In this document: in pieces, positions 46,966-55,366 of the stretch
Layout of the letters: every line of letters begins with the position of its first letter
How positions within the stretch are numbered: position 1 is the first letter of the stretch
Position numbers and translations under genes: made by a program
Assembly (NCBI RefSeq): GCF_947648125.1
Contig: NZ_CANSMR010000011.1
Location: 175,466-239,465, forward strand
Origin: an uncultured Bradyrhizobium sp.
GTDB taxonomy: Bacteria; Pseudomonadota; Alphaproteobacteria; Rhizobiales; Xanthobacteraceae
Length of the DNA stretch: 64,000 bases
Reading direction: 5' to 3'
Notes under the pieces: model-generated
Told to the model about the DNA's origin: nothing
What the model saw: only the letters and a program-made list of their open reading frames with translations
The model's database searches: none

Positions 46966-47604
46966 TCAGCAGATCGTCGGCAGCAGGCGGCGGACTTCGT
47001 CGAGCAGGTCGGGGATGGCCTTCTCGTCGCTGGCGAGGTGTCTGAGCAGCGCGCTCTGGAACAGGCCGTCGAACAGCGCGTAGAGCGCCGCCGGAGACGA
47101 TGCCGGCTTCCTGTTGCCCAACTCCGCGTAGCGCGTGGCGATACGCCAGATCATCGCTTCCAGGCTCTTGTCGATCTCGAGCACGTCCTTGCGAAACGCC
47201 GGCTCGAACATCGCCTGCGAGCGCAGATCGTACCAGAGCCGGTGCATGCGCGCTTCGTCCTGCAACGTCGCCGCGAGCTTGGCGAGGAAGCCTTCGGTCA
47301 ATTCGTCGCGGCTTTGTGCCGTCGTCACCACCTCGTCGTAGCGCGTCACGCATTTCGCCTTGTAGTGACGGACGCAGCAGCAGATCAGATCGAGCTTGTC
47401 GCTGAAGTAGTAGTGAAACACGCCGTGCGTGAAGGCGGAGTTCTGCGCGATCTCGCGCAGGCTGGTGCGCGCGAAGCCGAGCTCGCCGAGCGTCTCCAGC
47501 GCGGCTTCCGCAAGCTCGACGCGGCGTGCGTTGAACTTCTCGTCGCGCAGCGTCTCGGCTGCCACCGCCACGCGTTGGGCCGCTCCTGTCGCTTGCCGCG
47601 CCAT
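46966..47604 (-). CDS. TetR-family transcriptional regulator
   Basis: 212 residues from ATG 47604. The N-terminal helix-turn-helix reads AEAALETLGELGFARTSLREIAQNSAFTHGVFHYYFSDK; the C-terminal helical domain, which binds the effector, is Cys-rich at its start (LICCCVRHYK). It is divergent from the SDR gene, with a double palindromic operator in between, and probably represses that catabolic operon until its substrate or a CoA thioester is present. Confidence 0.93.
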   Translation of the reverse strand: MARQATGAAQRVAVAAETLRDEKFNARRVELAEAALETLGELGFARTSLREIAQNSAFTHGVFHYYFSDKLDLICCCVRHYKAKCVTRYDEVVTTAQSRDELTEGFLAKLAATLQDEARMHRLWYDLRSQAMFEPAFRKDVLEIDKSLEAMIWRIATRYAELGNRKPASSPAALYALFDGLFQSALLRHLASDEKAIPDLLDEVRRLLPTIC

Positions 47605-47686
47605 CTCGTGCCTTTCCTGTTTCTTCCCTGCAGCAACTTATACCGCGGCGACCGCGGCGCGCTCCATCTCTTCACAATCATCCTCT

Positions 47687-47722
47687 TTGACACTTGTCAA
47701 ATTCAGGCTTGACAAGTGTCAA
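47687..47722. promoter_or_regulatory. Double palindromic operator of the TetR regulator
   Basis: TTGACACTTGTCAA at 47687-47700 and TTGACAAGTGTCAA at 47709-47722 are exact reverse complements of each other, and each is itself nearly palindromic (ttgaca-x-x-tgtcaa). The eight-base spacer is attcaggc. TTGACA is also a -35 hexamer, so binding would block a promoter. Such 14-base palindromes suit TetR dimers. Confidence 0.75.
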
Positions 47723-47937
47723 GTTCCTGGACGAGGGTTGGCCCAATAATTTGGACAACCGTCAAGACGGCTGACCTAACGACATCAAGGAGGAAATGCA
47801 CTGCCGGGCGCGCCAACGCTGCGCCCCGCCGACGCCGGCCGCCACCACCAATGCGCTGAGAATCTGTAGACCGCCGGCCCGTGCTGCCGCCGGCGGCGGC
47901 ACCGATCAAAATCACCAAGCAAAGGGAGGACTACGTC

Positions 47938-48741
47938 ATGAGTGCGAAGAGCCTTGAAGGCAGGAAAGCCCTGGTCACCGGCGGCGCCCGGGGAATTGGC
48001 GCAGCCATCGCGCAGGCGCTGGCGCGGTCCGGCGCCGCGGTCATGATCGGCGACATCCTCGACGATGCCGGCAAGGCCAGCGCCGCGGAGATCGCCAAGG
48101 CCGGTGTCAAAACCGGCTTCGTCAAGCTCGACGTCACCGACGATGCGCAATGGGAACGGGCCGCCGCCGCGACGGTCGAAACCCTCGGCGGCTACGACAT
48201 CCTGATCAACAATGCCGGTATCGAGATCACCTCGCTGGTCGCCGACATCAAGGCCGAGGACGCGCGCCGCATGTGCGAGGTCAACATCGTCGGCACCGTG
48301 CTCGGCATGAAGCACGCCTTCCGCGCGATGCGGCCGGGCGGAGCCGCGGGCAAGGGCGGCGCGGTCGTCAACATCGCTTCGGTCGCGGCGACGATCGCCT
48401 TCCCGAGCATCGCCGTCTACTCCGGCACCAAATCCGCGGTCGATCGCATGACGCGGGTCGGCGCGATGGAAGCCGGCAAGCTCGGCTATGGGGTGCGGGT
48501 GAACTGCATCTATCCCGGCCTGATCCCGACCGACATGGGTCTGCAGCTCGCCAATGACATCGTGAAGATCGGCCTCGCGCCCGACGTCAATGCCGCCGTC
48601 GGCTCGGTGGTGGAGCAGACGCCGCTCGGCAAGCTCGCCGAGGTCTCCGACATCGCCGACGCCGCGGTGTTCCTGTGCTCGAACGAGGCCCGCTTCATCA
48701 CCGGCATCGGTCTGCCGGTCGATGGCGGCATGGGCATGTAG
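47938..48741 (+). CDS. SDR-family NAD(P)-dependent dehydrogenase
   Basis: 267 residues from ATG 47938, behind gggagga. Rossmann motif ALVTGGARGIGAAIAQAL, NNAG at about 95, and the catalytic Ser-Tyr-Lys set with YSGTKSA at 161-167. The closest shape is of 3-alpha(20-beta)-hydroxysteroid and cyclohexanol/terpene-alcohol dehydrogenases. It is the first gene of a short unit with the saccharopine-like enzyme (36 bases on) and the ligase; the 333 bases before it hold the TetR operators. Confidence 0.93.
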   Translation: MSAKSLEGRKALVTGGARGIGAAIAQALARSGAAVMIGDILDDAGKASAAEIAKAGVKTGFVKLDVTDDAQWERAAAATVETLGGYDILINNAGIEITSLVADIKAEDARRMCEVNIVGTVLGMKHAFRAMRPGGAAGKGGAVVNIASVAATIAFPSIAVYSGTKSAVDRMTRVGAMEAGKLGYGVRVNCIYPGLIPTDMGLQLANDIVKIGLAPDVNAAVGSVVEQTPLGKLAEVSDIADAAVFLCSNEARFITGIGLPVDGGMGM

Positions 48742-48777
48742 CAACAAAGCCGACAACAAGCATTTCGGAGGATCGCA

Positions 48778-49908
48778 ATGAGCGAGAAGAAGCCCGTCAT
48801 CGTCTATGGCGCGTCCGGCTACACCGGCCGGCTGGTCTGCGAATATCTGCGCGAGTACAACATCCCCTTCATCGCCGCCGGCCGCAGCGGCGAGAAGCTC
48901 AATGCCGCGATGAAGTCGAACGTGGCCGGCATCGAGACTGCCGACTACGAGGTGGTTTCAGTGCCGCACACCGTGGCCGCGCTGACCGAGTTGTTCAAGG
49001 GCGCCTCGGTGGTGCTCAACACCGTGGGCCCGTTCGCCAAGTTCGGTGGCGAGGTGGTGCAGGCCTGCCTGGCTGCCAAGTGCCACTACACCGACACCAC
49101 GGGCGAGCAGGACTGGCTGATCATGCTCGAACAGGAGTTTGGCGCGAAGTTCGCCAATGCCGGCCTGCTGCTCGCGCCGGGCATCGCGCAGATGTACACC
49201 ACCGGCGAGATCGCCGCGCAGCTGTGCCTGGAGACGCCCGGCCTCGACACGCTTGATATCGCCGTGTTCTGGGGCGGCAGCCCAACGATCGCCTCGACGC
49301 AGACCATCCTGGTCAACGCTGCGATGGCCAAGGCCTACTATCTGGAGCAGAACAAGTACGTCGAGCATCAGCCCGATGCCGGCCTCACCAACCTCGCCAT
49401 CCCCGGCCAGCACGAGCTGGCGCTGGCGCTGCCCTGGGGCGGCACCTCGCACCCGGTGTGGTTCAAGCGCGATCCGCGCGTGGCCAATGTGAAGGTGCTG
49501 GGCGGCGTGTTCAACCGCGCGCTGATGCTGGGCGTGCCGCAGATCGTCGCCGCCGCGCTGGAGGCGACCAAGGACATGAAGCCCGACGAGCGCTACGCCG
49601 CGCTGGCGCAGACCGCGGCCGGCGTGATGAACACCATGCCGCCGCGCGAGAACCCGCGCGTCAACAAGTCGATGGATTCGGTGTACGCCTCCGGCCCACT
49701 GGGGCGCGCGCATTGCGTGATCTACGGCAACAGCAACTACAAGCAGACCGGTATGCTACAGGCCTTTGCCGCGGCGTACCTGCTGCAGCAGCCGCCCAAG
49801 CGCGTGGGCTTCGCCTCCGGCTGCCAGGCGTTCGGCCATCACGAGCTGCTCGGGCAATTGCGCAGCTTCGGCCTGGTCGGCAAGCCGGTGCTGACCGTGC
49901 ATGATTGA
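48778..49908 (+). CDS. Saccharopine dehydrogenase/trans-acting enoyl reductase-like protein
   Basis: 376 residues from ATG 48778. Rossmann motif VIVYGASGYTGRLVCEYL, then AAGRSGEKL and VLNTVGPFAKFGGEVVQACL, as in saccharopine reductases and mycobacterial trans-acting enoyl reductases, which act on a thioester or imine double bond. Valine codons differ from the neighbours: by eye about 22 GTG to 7 GTC here against about 8 GTG to 19 GTC in the SDR gene just before it, so the gene may have been transferred. Function in the pathway unknown. Confidence 0.83.
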   Translation: MSEKKPVIVYGASGYTGRLVCEYLREYNIPFIAAGRSGEKLNAAMKSNVAGIETADYEVVSVPHTVAALTELFKGASVVLNTVGPFAKFGGEVVQACLAAKCHYTDTTGEQDWLIMLEQEFGAKFANAGLLLAPGIAQMYTTGEIAAQLCLETPGLDTLDIAVFWGGSPTIASTQTILVNAAMAKAYYLEQNKYVEHQPDAGLTNLAIPGQHELALALPWGGTSHPVWFKRDPRVANVKVLGGVFNRALMLGVPQIVAAALEATKDMKPDERYAALAQTAAGVMNTMPPRENPRVNKSMDSVYASGPLGRAHCVIYGNSNYKQTGMLQAFAAAYLLQQPPKRVGFASGCQAFGHHELLGQLRSFGLVGKPVLTVHD

Positions 49909-49950
49909 GCTTGAGCCCCGATTGGATCGGGGCTCAACACTCCGTCCCCT

Positions 49951-49996
49951 GAAGCGTTTTCGTCAAGCGGACCGGTATCCAATTGCTCGAAAACGC
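49951..49996. repeat. Interspersed repeat, gcgttttcg...ccggtatcc...tcgaaaacgc family
   Basis: gaagcgttttcgtcaagcggaccggtatccaattgctcgaaaacgc: arms pair at cgttttcg/cgaaaacg. Related to 9443-9507 and 55996-56039. It fills part of the 142-base gap before the ligase. Confidence 0.7.
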
Positions 49997-50050
49997 CGCC
50001 TCCGCGGGTGACGCAGTAGCGCGTCACCCGCCTCTTGCGCGAGACCTGCC

Positions 50051-51589
50051 ATGCGCTTCATCGATTATCTCGACAAGGGTGCCTCGCTCGGCGCCGATGC
50101 GCCGTGTCTCACCATGGACGGCCGCGACCTCAGCTATGGCGAGGTGCAGCGGCTGAGCTACCGGATCGGGCGCGGGCTCGAGCGATCGGGCATCGCTCCC
50201 GGCGAGAAGGTCGCGATCCTGTCCAGCAACGATCCGCTCGCGTTCGCCTGCGTGTTCGGCATCTCGCGTGCGGCCGCCGTGTGGTGTCCGATCAATCCGC
50301 GCAACGAGGCGACCGAGAACAAGTTCATTCTCGATCAGTTCGATTGCAGCCTGCTGCTATTTCATTCGAGCTTCGCGCCGATGGTCGAGGCCGTGAGGCA
50401 GGATCTGCCCAAGCTGCGCGCGCTGGTCTGCCTCGATACCGAGCTGCCGTTTGCGCCGTCGTTCGACCGCTGGCTCAGCGATCTCGCCGATGATGTCTAT
50501 CAGCGCGACACGATCGACGATCTCGCGATGATCCCGGGCACCGGCGGCACCACCGGCAAGCCGAAGGGCGTGATGCTCTCCGGCCGCAACATCGAGGCGA
50601 TGACGGCGCTGACCCTGATGGGCTACCCGTTCAAGGGCCGTCCGATCTATCTCGCGCTGGCGCCCCTGACGCATGCCGCCGGCGTGCTTTGTTTCCCGAT
50701 CATGACGCTGGGCGGCCGTGTCGTGATCATGCACCACCCTGACATCGGCGAGTTCCTAGCGCTGATCGAGCGCTATCGCGTCACGCACACGTTCCTGCCG
50801 CCGACCGTGATCTACATGCTGCTCGATCATCCCAGGCTCGATGCAGCCGATCTCACCTCGCTGCAATGCTTCTGGTATGGCGCGGCACCGATTTCGGCAA
50901 CGCGGCTCGCCGAGGCCCTGAAGCGGATCGGGCCGATGGCGCAGCTGTTCGGCCAGACCGAGGCGCCGATGATGATCTCGATGATGGCGCCCGCCGATCA
51001 TTACAATCCGGACGGCAGCATTGCGATGGAGCGCCTTGCCTCCGCGGGGCGGATCGGCCCGCTGGTGCAGGCCGGCATCATGGATGGCGACGGCAAGCTG
51101 TTGCCGGCGGGATCGCGGGGTGAGATCGTGGTGCGCGGTTCGCTTGTCATGGAAGGCTACTACAAGAACCCGGAGGCCACGCGCGAAGCCTCGGCGCATG
51201 GCTGGCACCACACCGGCGATATCGGATACATCGGTGGCGACGGCTATCTCTACATCGTCGACCGCGCCAAGGACATGATCATCACCGGCGGCTTCAACGT
51301 CTATTCGATCGAGGTCGAGAATGCCTTGCGTGCGCACGAGGCGGTGCAGGATTGTGCTGTCATCGGGCTCCCTGACGACAAATGGGGCGAGCGCATCGTC
51401 GCCGTGGTGCAGCCGCGCGCCGGCCACACCGTCGATGCGACGGCGCTGGCTGCGTTCGTCAAGCAGCAGGTCGGCAGCATCAAGACGCCGAAGCAGATCG
51501 AGGTCTGGAACGATCTTCCGCGGTCCAAGGTCGGCAAGGTGCTGAAGCCGGACATCCGCGCGCGTTTGGCGGAGCGTTCAGGCAGCTAG
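50051..51589 (+). CDS. Acyl-CoA synthetase/AMP-dependent ligase
   Basis: 512 residues. ANL-family motifs in order: MIPGTGGTTGKPKGVM (P-loop, A3), YGAAPISATRLAEA, LFGQTEAPMM (A5), GWHHTGDIGYIGGDGYLYIVDRAKDMIITGG (A7-A8) and the C-terminal Lys in PRSKVGKVLKP (A10), which forms the adenylate. It converts a carboxylic acid to its CoA ester. Together with SDR, saccharopine-like and TetR genes it suggests degradation of a cyclic or branched alcohol/acid (inference). Confidence 0.93.
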   Translation: MRFIDYLDKGASLGADAPCLTMDGRDLSYGEVQRLSYRIGRGLERSGIAPGEKVAILSSNDPLAFACVFGISRAAAVWCPINPRNEATENKFILDQFDCSLLLFHSSFAPMVEAVRQDLPKLRALVCLDTELPFAPSFDRWLSDLADDVYQRDTIDDLAMIPGTGGTTGKPKGVMLSGRNIEAMTALTLMGYPFKGRPIYLALAPLTHAAGVLCFPIMTLGGRVVIMHHPDIGEFLALIERYRVTHTFLPPTVIYMLLDHPRLDAADLTSLQCFWYGAAPISATRLAEALKRIGPMAQLFGQTEAPMMISMMAPADHYNPDGSIAMERLASAGRIGPLVQAGIMDGDGKLLPAGSRGEIVVRGSLVMEGYYKNPEATREASAHGWHHTGDIGYIGGDGYLYIVDRAKDMIITGGFNVYSIEVENALRAHEAVQDCAVIGLPDDKWGERIVAVVQPRAGHTVDATALAAFVKQQVGSIKTPKQIEVWNDLPRSKVGKVLKPDIRARLAERSGS

Positions 51590-51758
51590 GGCGGCGCTTG
51601 ATAGTGACGCTGTCGACCTGACGCTGTTGCCGCACCGGGTTTTAAACGCTCGCTATTCGCCGGCCTTGAGCGTAGAGTCGCGTCATCACCGCCCATCCAC
51701 GGCATCCACCGGTGACTGAGGGTAACGTAGGGCTCCCGCCAACAGATGAGGAGCATAC

Positions 51759-51857
51759 GTGTCTGGATTTCGTCTGGCCGATTGGATCGTGCCGCCGGTG
51801 ATCGTTCCCCTGTTTCTTCTGCTCCTGGTGGCCGCTGCCGCCCTCCTGCATGGATAG
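51759..51857 (+). CDS. 32-residue single-pass membrane peptide
   Basis: GTG start with gaggag five bases upstream (51748-51753). The product is a short polar start (SGFRLADW) followed by one hydrophobic helix (IVPPVIVPLFLLLLVAAAALL), ending HG. Too short for standard gene finding; the ribosome site and clean hydrophobic helix make it credible. Confidence 0.5.
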   Translation: MSGFRLADWIVPPVIVPLFLLLLVAAAALLHG

Positions 51858-52002
51858 GGCGCGCAACGATGAATTCGGCAGTGCCGGCGTTTGGCCACGC
51901 CAGGCCGCCGCTTGATGCGACCGGCAACGCGCAAGCGCGCAGTCGGCGCACAACCAAAATCATGAAATGCTCAGTGTGATGATCGCCCGGAAAGGCACCT
52001 GT

Positions 52003-52254
52003 ATGAAAACGCTTCTATTCGCCGCGGTTGCGGCCGGCCTGATTGCACAAGGCGCGCTCGCCGCAGAACCGGCCTGCCACAAGATCGAAGGCACGGTCGG
52101 TCGTCTCGCCTGCTACGATGCCGCGTTCCCTCCGATGGTCAAGAAGCCTCCGGCCATCGATAGCAACGTGCCGCGATCCGAATACAAGGACCCGTTGATC
52201 GCGGAAGATGCCCGCGTTGCGGCGAAGCTGAAAAACATCTGTCGCGGTTGTTGA
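52003..52254 (+). CDS. Small exported protein with RLACYDAA motif
   Basis: 83 residues from ATG 52003 (the frame also opens at 51967). Signal peptide MKTLLFAAVAAGLIAQGALA, then a short mature domain with IEGTVGRLACYDAAF, a motif found in several small periplasmic proteins and type VI accessory proteins, and a C terminus KNICRGC with paired Cys. Function unknown. Confidence 0.65.
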   Translation: MKTLLFAAVAAGLIAQGALAAEPACHKIEGTVGRLACYDAAFPPMVKKPPAIDSNVPRSEYKDPLIAEDARVAAKLKNICRGC

Positions 52255-52345
52255 GATTTGCGACGGGATGCGCGAGTGGCCGGCGAGGAGCGCACCGCTT
52301 CGTCCTTGGCGTCACCGCGTCCGATGGCCGGCTGAAGGAGCCTTG

Positions 52346-52588
52346 ATGGCAAGCGAAATAACCTACGTCGTGCAGGCGTTCAACGCCGGCAAGGGTGGAA
52401 ATCTGAAGCCGGACCCTCCGATCGTCTGCAAATCGGCAAGCGGCGCTCTCCGAACGGCGGAGAGGCTGGCATTGAGCGCACTCGCGGTCGTCGCATTCTC
52501 GTCCACCGGCGATCCCGAAATGGGCGACTATGACGATGAGCCGGTGGTCTTCTTCCGGAAAGGCGATCTTCCGGCGGTGTTCGGCTAA
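52346..52588 (+). CDS. 80-residue protein of unknown function
   Basis: From ATG 52346, behind aaggag (52335-52340). Soluble, beta-alpha-beta look: EITYVVQAFNAG, ALRTAERLALSALAVVAFS, DDEPVVFFRKGDLP. Proteins of this shape are common in rhizobia (recalled), without known role. Confidence 0.65.
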   Translation: MASEITYVVQAFNAGKGGNLKPDPPIVCKSASGALRTAERLALSALAVVAFSSTGDPEMGDYDDEPVVFFRKGDLPAVFG

Positions 52589-52625
52589 AGGCCCGGTTGC
52601 GAAGGCTACGTACGGGAGGACCCAG

Positions 52626-52826
52626 ATGAGCGAACGGCTTGAAACGCTGAAGAAGGCCCGTGATCGCATGATCGAGGACAGGGACACACATGCGAAAGTG
52701 TTGGCCGCTCCGTTCGATCGTGACAAGGCGGAGCGGGCGCGCAGCAAGTTCGTCGAGGTTCAAGCGTTGATCGAAGCCCTTGACCGCGCCATCAGCGCGG
52801 AGAACTCAGTTTCAGCAAGGGACTGA
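52626..52826 (+). CDS. 66-residue charged coiled-coil protein
   Basis: From ATG 52626, behind gggagga. Almost entirely helical and rich in Arg, Glu, Lys and Asp (ERLETLKKARDRMIEDRDTH; DKAERARSKFVEVQALIEAL). It is 37 bases after the preceding gene, so probably co-transcribed. Function unknown. Confidence 0.6.
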   Translation: MSERLETLKKARDRMIEDRDTHAKVLAAPFDRDKAERARSKFVEVQALIEALDRAISAENSVSARD

Positions 52827-52931
52827 AACCGGATGCCGCGCGCGGCGGGCCTGAACGTGTATTGACAACCGGCCGTGGCGCCAGAAAAATCCGGGGGTCA
52901 TCGTTCTGCATCCGACCCTTGGGGATAACCG

Positions 52932-53279
52932 ATGTCCCTCGATTTCCGCTTCCATCGCGCTCCCATCGACGTTCTCGCTTACGAGCTCGCCGAGGAGAAG
53001 GCCTCCGCGCTGGGACGCATGGGTCGCGCGCTGGAGCGGGCTCTCGCCAAGCTGCGCGAGTTCGATGCTGCCCATCCACGCGCCGAAGCACCGGCATCCG
53101 CACAACAGGCGCGGCGCATCCTGGTGCGGGAAGCCGGCCACGCGCTCTGGATGTTTGTGGTGCAGCGGGAAGCTTGCGGTATGCGCGACAGCCGCGCGAT
53201 CATGCGCACCTACAATGTGCCCGGCGAAGTGCAGCACTGCATGGGCCCGATGCTCGCCACGTCGACCGCATCGCCATAA
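52932..53279 (+). CDS. 115-residue protein of unknown function (DUF6665-like)
   Basis: From ATG 52932. Helical first half (YELAEEKASALGRMGRALERALAKLREFD), then LVREAGHALWMFVVQREACGMRD and a C-terminal MRTYNVPGEVQHCMGP. The helical pattern and central REAGHALWMF motif recall DUF6665 proteins of rhizobia (not certain). Confidence 0.6.
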   Translation: MSLDFRFHRAPIDVLAYELAEEKASALGRMGRALERALAKLREFDAAHPRAEAPASAQQARRILVREAGHALWMFVVQREACGMRDSRAIMRTYNVPGEVQHCMGPMLATSTASP

Positions 53280-53581
53280 AGGCGCGGACCGCCACCGCGC
53301 TGCAGCAGTCGCCGACGAGAAGTTCGACGGCAGTGGCACAGACCAAGGTCGAATTTACCGAACCGGCCGAGGGACTAGATTTCGTCAGGCAAGACCGTGT
53401 CACGAAGGGATGTCGTACTCCCGCGATGGCGATCGGTTAGGCCGCGCGCGATCCGGGACCGGCTTCCCCAAGGCCTGCATGGGCACGCCCCGCGCATTTG
53501 CGGCCCTGCCCCAACCAAACAAATAACCGGGCATCGATACCTCCGTCCGCTGCGTGGACGAGGGATGAAACGCATTCCAGA

Positions 53582-53602
53582 TGGCCCGAACATGTCGGGC
53601 CA
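53582..53602 (+). promoter_or_regulatory. Hairpin immediately upstream of the MHS transporter ribosome site
   Basis: tggcccga-acatg-tcgggcca is a perfect eight-pair stem; its last base abuts agggag, the ribosome site for ATG 53615. The 335 bases from 53280 hold this hairpin and a smaller one (cgtcc-gctgcgt-ggacg, near 53548-53564) and no gene. It may be an RNA-level control of the transporter (inference). Confidence 0.45.
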
Positions 53603-53614
53603 GGGAGATGTACG

Positions 53615-54946
53615 ATGACGACATTGGACATTGCAGTCGCCCCGCTCCCGGAAGCCGAGCATCAGGCGCAATTGCGGCGCGCATTGATTGCCAGCACGGT
53701 AGGCACCACCATCGAATGGTACGACTTCCTGCTCTACAGCACGGTGACCGGCCTGGTCTTCGGCAAGCTGTTCTTTCCCAAGTCCGATCCCCTGGTTGGC
53801 GTGCTGGAGGCGTTCGCCATCTACACGGTGGGCTTCATCGCGCGGCCGATCGGCGCCGCGATCTTCGGCCACTTTGGTGATCGCATCGGCCGCAAGGCGA
53901 CGCTGATCGCCACGTTGCTGTTGACCGGAATTGCCACCGCGGCGGTCGGCGTCGTCCCCACCTATGACCAAATCGGCATCTGGGGAGCCGTCATCCTGAC
54001 CGTCATCCGCTTCCTCCAGGGCGTCGGCGTCGGCGGCGAGTGGGGCGGCTCGGTGCTGCTCTCGATGGAGTGGGCGCGAACCAACCAGCATCGCGGCTTC
54101 ATCACCTCGTGGCCGCAGCTCGGCGGTCCCGCCGGGTTGCTGCTGGCAAACATCGCGGTGCTGGTGTTCAGCCGCATCTCCGGCGACCAGTTCCTGGTCT
54201 GGGGCTGGCGCATCCCGTTCCTGCTCAGCCTCGTGATGATCGCGATCGGGCTCTACATCCGGCTCGGCATCATGGAGACGCCGACGTTCCGGCGGATCGT
54301 GGCCGAGAATCGCGTCGCGCGAGTCCCGGTGATCGAGGTGATCAAGCGCCAGCCGCGGTCGATCATCCTCGCCGCGTTGGCGCGGATGGCCGAACAGGCG
54401 CCAGCCTACATCTATCTCGCGTTCGTGTTCGCCTACGGCACCCAGGTCATCCATCAGGACCGCGACTTCCTGCTGATCTGCCTGATCTGTGCCGGTCTCG
54501 TCTCGCTCGTTACCATCCCGCTGGCCGGGCACCTGTCGGATCGCATCGGGCGCAAGCGGATGTATCTGATCGGCTCGGTCCTGACCGGGCTGTTCGGCTT
54601 CGCCTATTTCGGCCTGCTGAACACGGCGGCGCCGGCGCTGATCTTCATCGCCATCGTGCTGTCATTCGTGCCGCACGACCTGATGTATGGGCCGCAAGCG
54701 GCGCTGATCGCCGAATGCTTCACGCCGCGGCTGCGCTACAGCGGCTCCTCGATCGGCTACCAGCTCTCCTCGGTCATATCAGGCGGGCCGGCACCGTTGA
54801 TCGCCACCGCGCTGCTGGCCGCGACCGGCTCCGGCTACGTGATCGCGCTCTATATCCTGTTCTGTGCGGTGGTCAGCATTGTCGCGACCGCCTTGATGCC
54901 CGACTACACCAACAAGGACATTTCCGAGGAGCACGACAGGCCCTGA
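53615..54946 (+). CDS. MHS-family MFS transporter
   Basis: 443 residues from ATG 53615. The first helix has STVGTTIEWYDFLLYSTVTG, with GTTIEWYDF the hallmark of metabolite:H+ symporters (ProP, KgtP, ShiA group), and the 2-3 loop has GHFGDRIGRKATL. These import organic acids or osmolytes such as shikimate, alpha-ketoglutarate or proline/betaine. Substrate unknown. It faces DUF1150 across a terminator. Confidence 0.93.
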   Translation: MTTLDIAVAPLPEAEHQAQLRRALIASTVGTTIEWYDFLLYSTVTGLVFGKLFFPKSDPLVGVLEAFAIYTVGFIARPIGAAIFGHFGDRIGRKATLIATLLLTGIATAAVGVVPTYDQIGIWGAVILTVIRFLQGVGVGGEWGGSVLLSMEWARTNQHRGFITSWPQLGGPAGLLLANIAVLVFSRISGDQFLVWGWRIPFLLSLVMIAIGLYIRLGIMETPTFRRIVAENRVARVPVIEVIKRQPRSIILAALARMAEQAPAYIYLAFVFAYGTQVIHQDRDFLLICLICAGLVSLVTIPLAGHLSDRIGRKRMYLIGSVLTGLFGFAYFGLLNTAAPALIFIAIVLSFVPHDLMYGPQAALIAECFTPRLRYSGSSIGYQLSSVISGGPAPLIATALLAATGSGYVIALYILFCAVVSIVATALMPDYTNKDISEEHDRP

Positions 54947-54970
54947 TGGAGTGATCCAAACGACGTCCGC

Positions 54971-55019
54971 AAAAAAATGCGCGGGCCGCCTCGATCGGTG
55001 TCGAGGCAGGCCCGCGCAT
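54971..55019 (-). terminator. Rho-independent terminator
   Basis: atgcgcgggcc (54977-54987) pairs with ggcccgcgcat (55009-55019); inner arms gcctcga/tcgaggc continue the stem. On the minus strand the hairpin is followed by seven T (54977-54971), so it ends the DUF1150 transcript and shields the convergent transporter gene. Confidence 0.9.
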
Positions 55020-55049
55020 TGAACTCGCGGATGCTGAATTAGCCGTGCG

Positions 55050-55316
55050 CTAGTGGACGCTGACGGCTTGCAGCTCGTTGCTCCAGGCGTTCGCGATCGC
55101 GGCTTCGCGGCTGTCGGTCAGCATGATCGGCGTGCCGTCGGCGGCATGCAGTGCGAACAGCTTGAGGCCCGGCGCGATCTTCGGCGCCTGCGGAAAAAGA
55201 TCCGGCACGTCCTCGGAACGGACCTGCTTTACATAGGCGATATGGCCCTCGCCCAGATGGGCCAGCGCTTCCGGCGTGACGCTGTCGGATTGGAAGATGA
55301 TACTCGCTTCACTCAT
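55050..55316 (-). CDS. DUF1150 family protein
   Basis: 88 residues. The DUF1150 signature is seen: SVTPEALAHLGEGHIAYVK, LFALHAADGTPIMLTDSREAAIANAW. Unknown role, but in rhizobia these genes accompany small heat-shock genes (recalled). It is 50 bases downstream of the Hsp20 gene on the same strand, so it is in the heat-shock transcript. Confidence 0.88.
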   Translation of the reverse strand: MSEASIIFQSDSVTPEALAHLGEGHIAYVKQVRSEDVPDLFPQAPKIAPGLKLFALHAADGTPIMLTDSREAAIANAWSNELQAVSVH

Positions 55317-55366
55317 GGTCTCGACTCCTCAGTCAGATAAGCGGTCGAGTCCGCTCGTTGTTTCTA

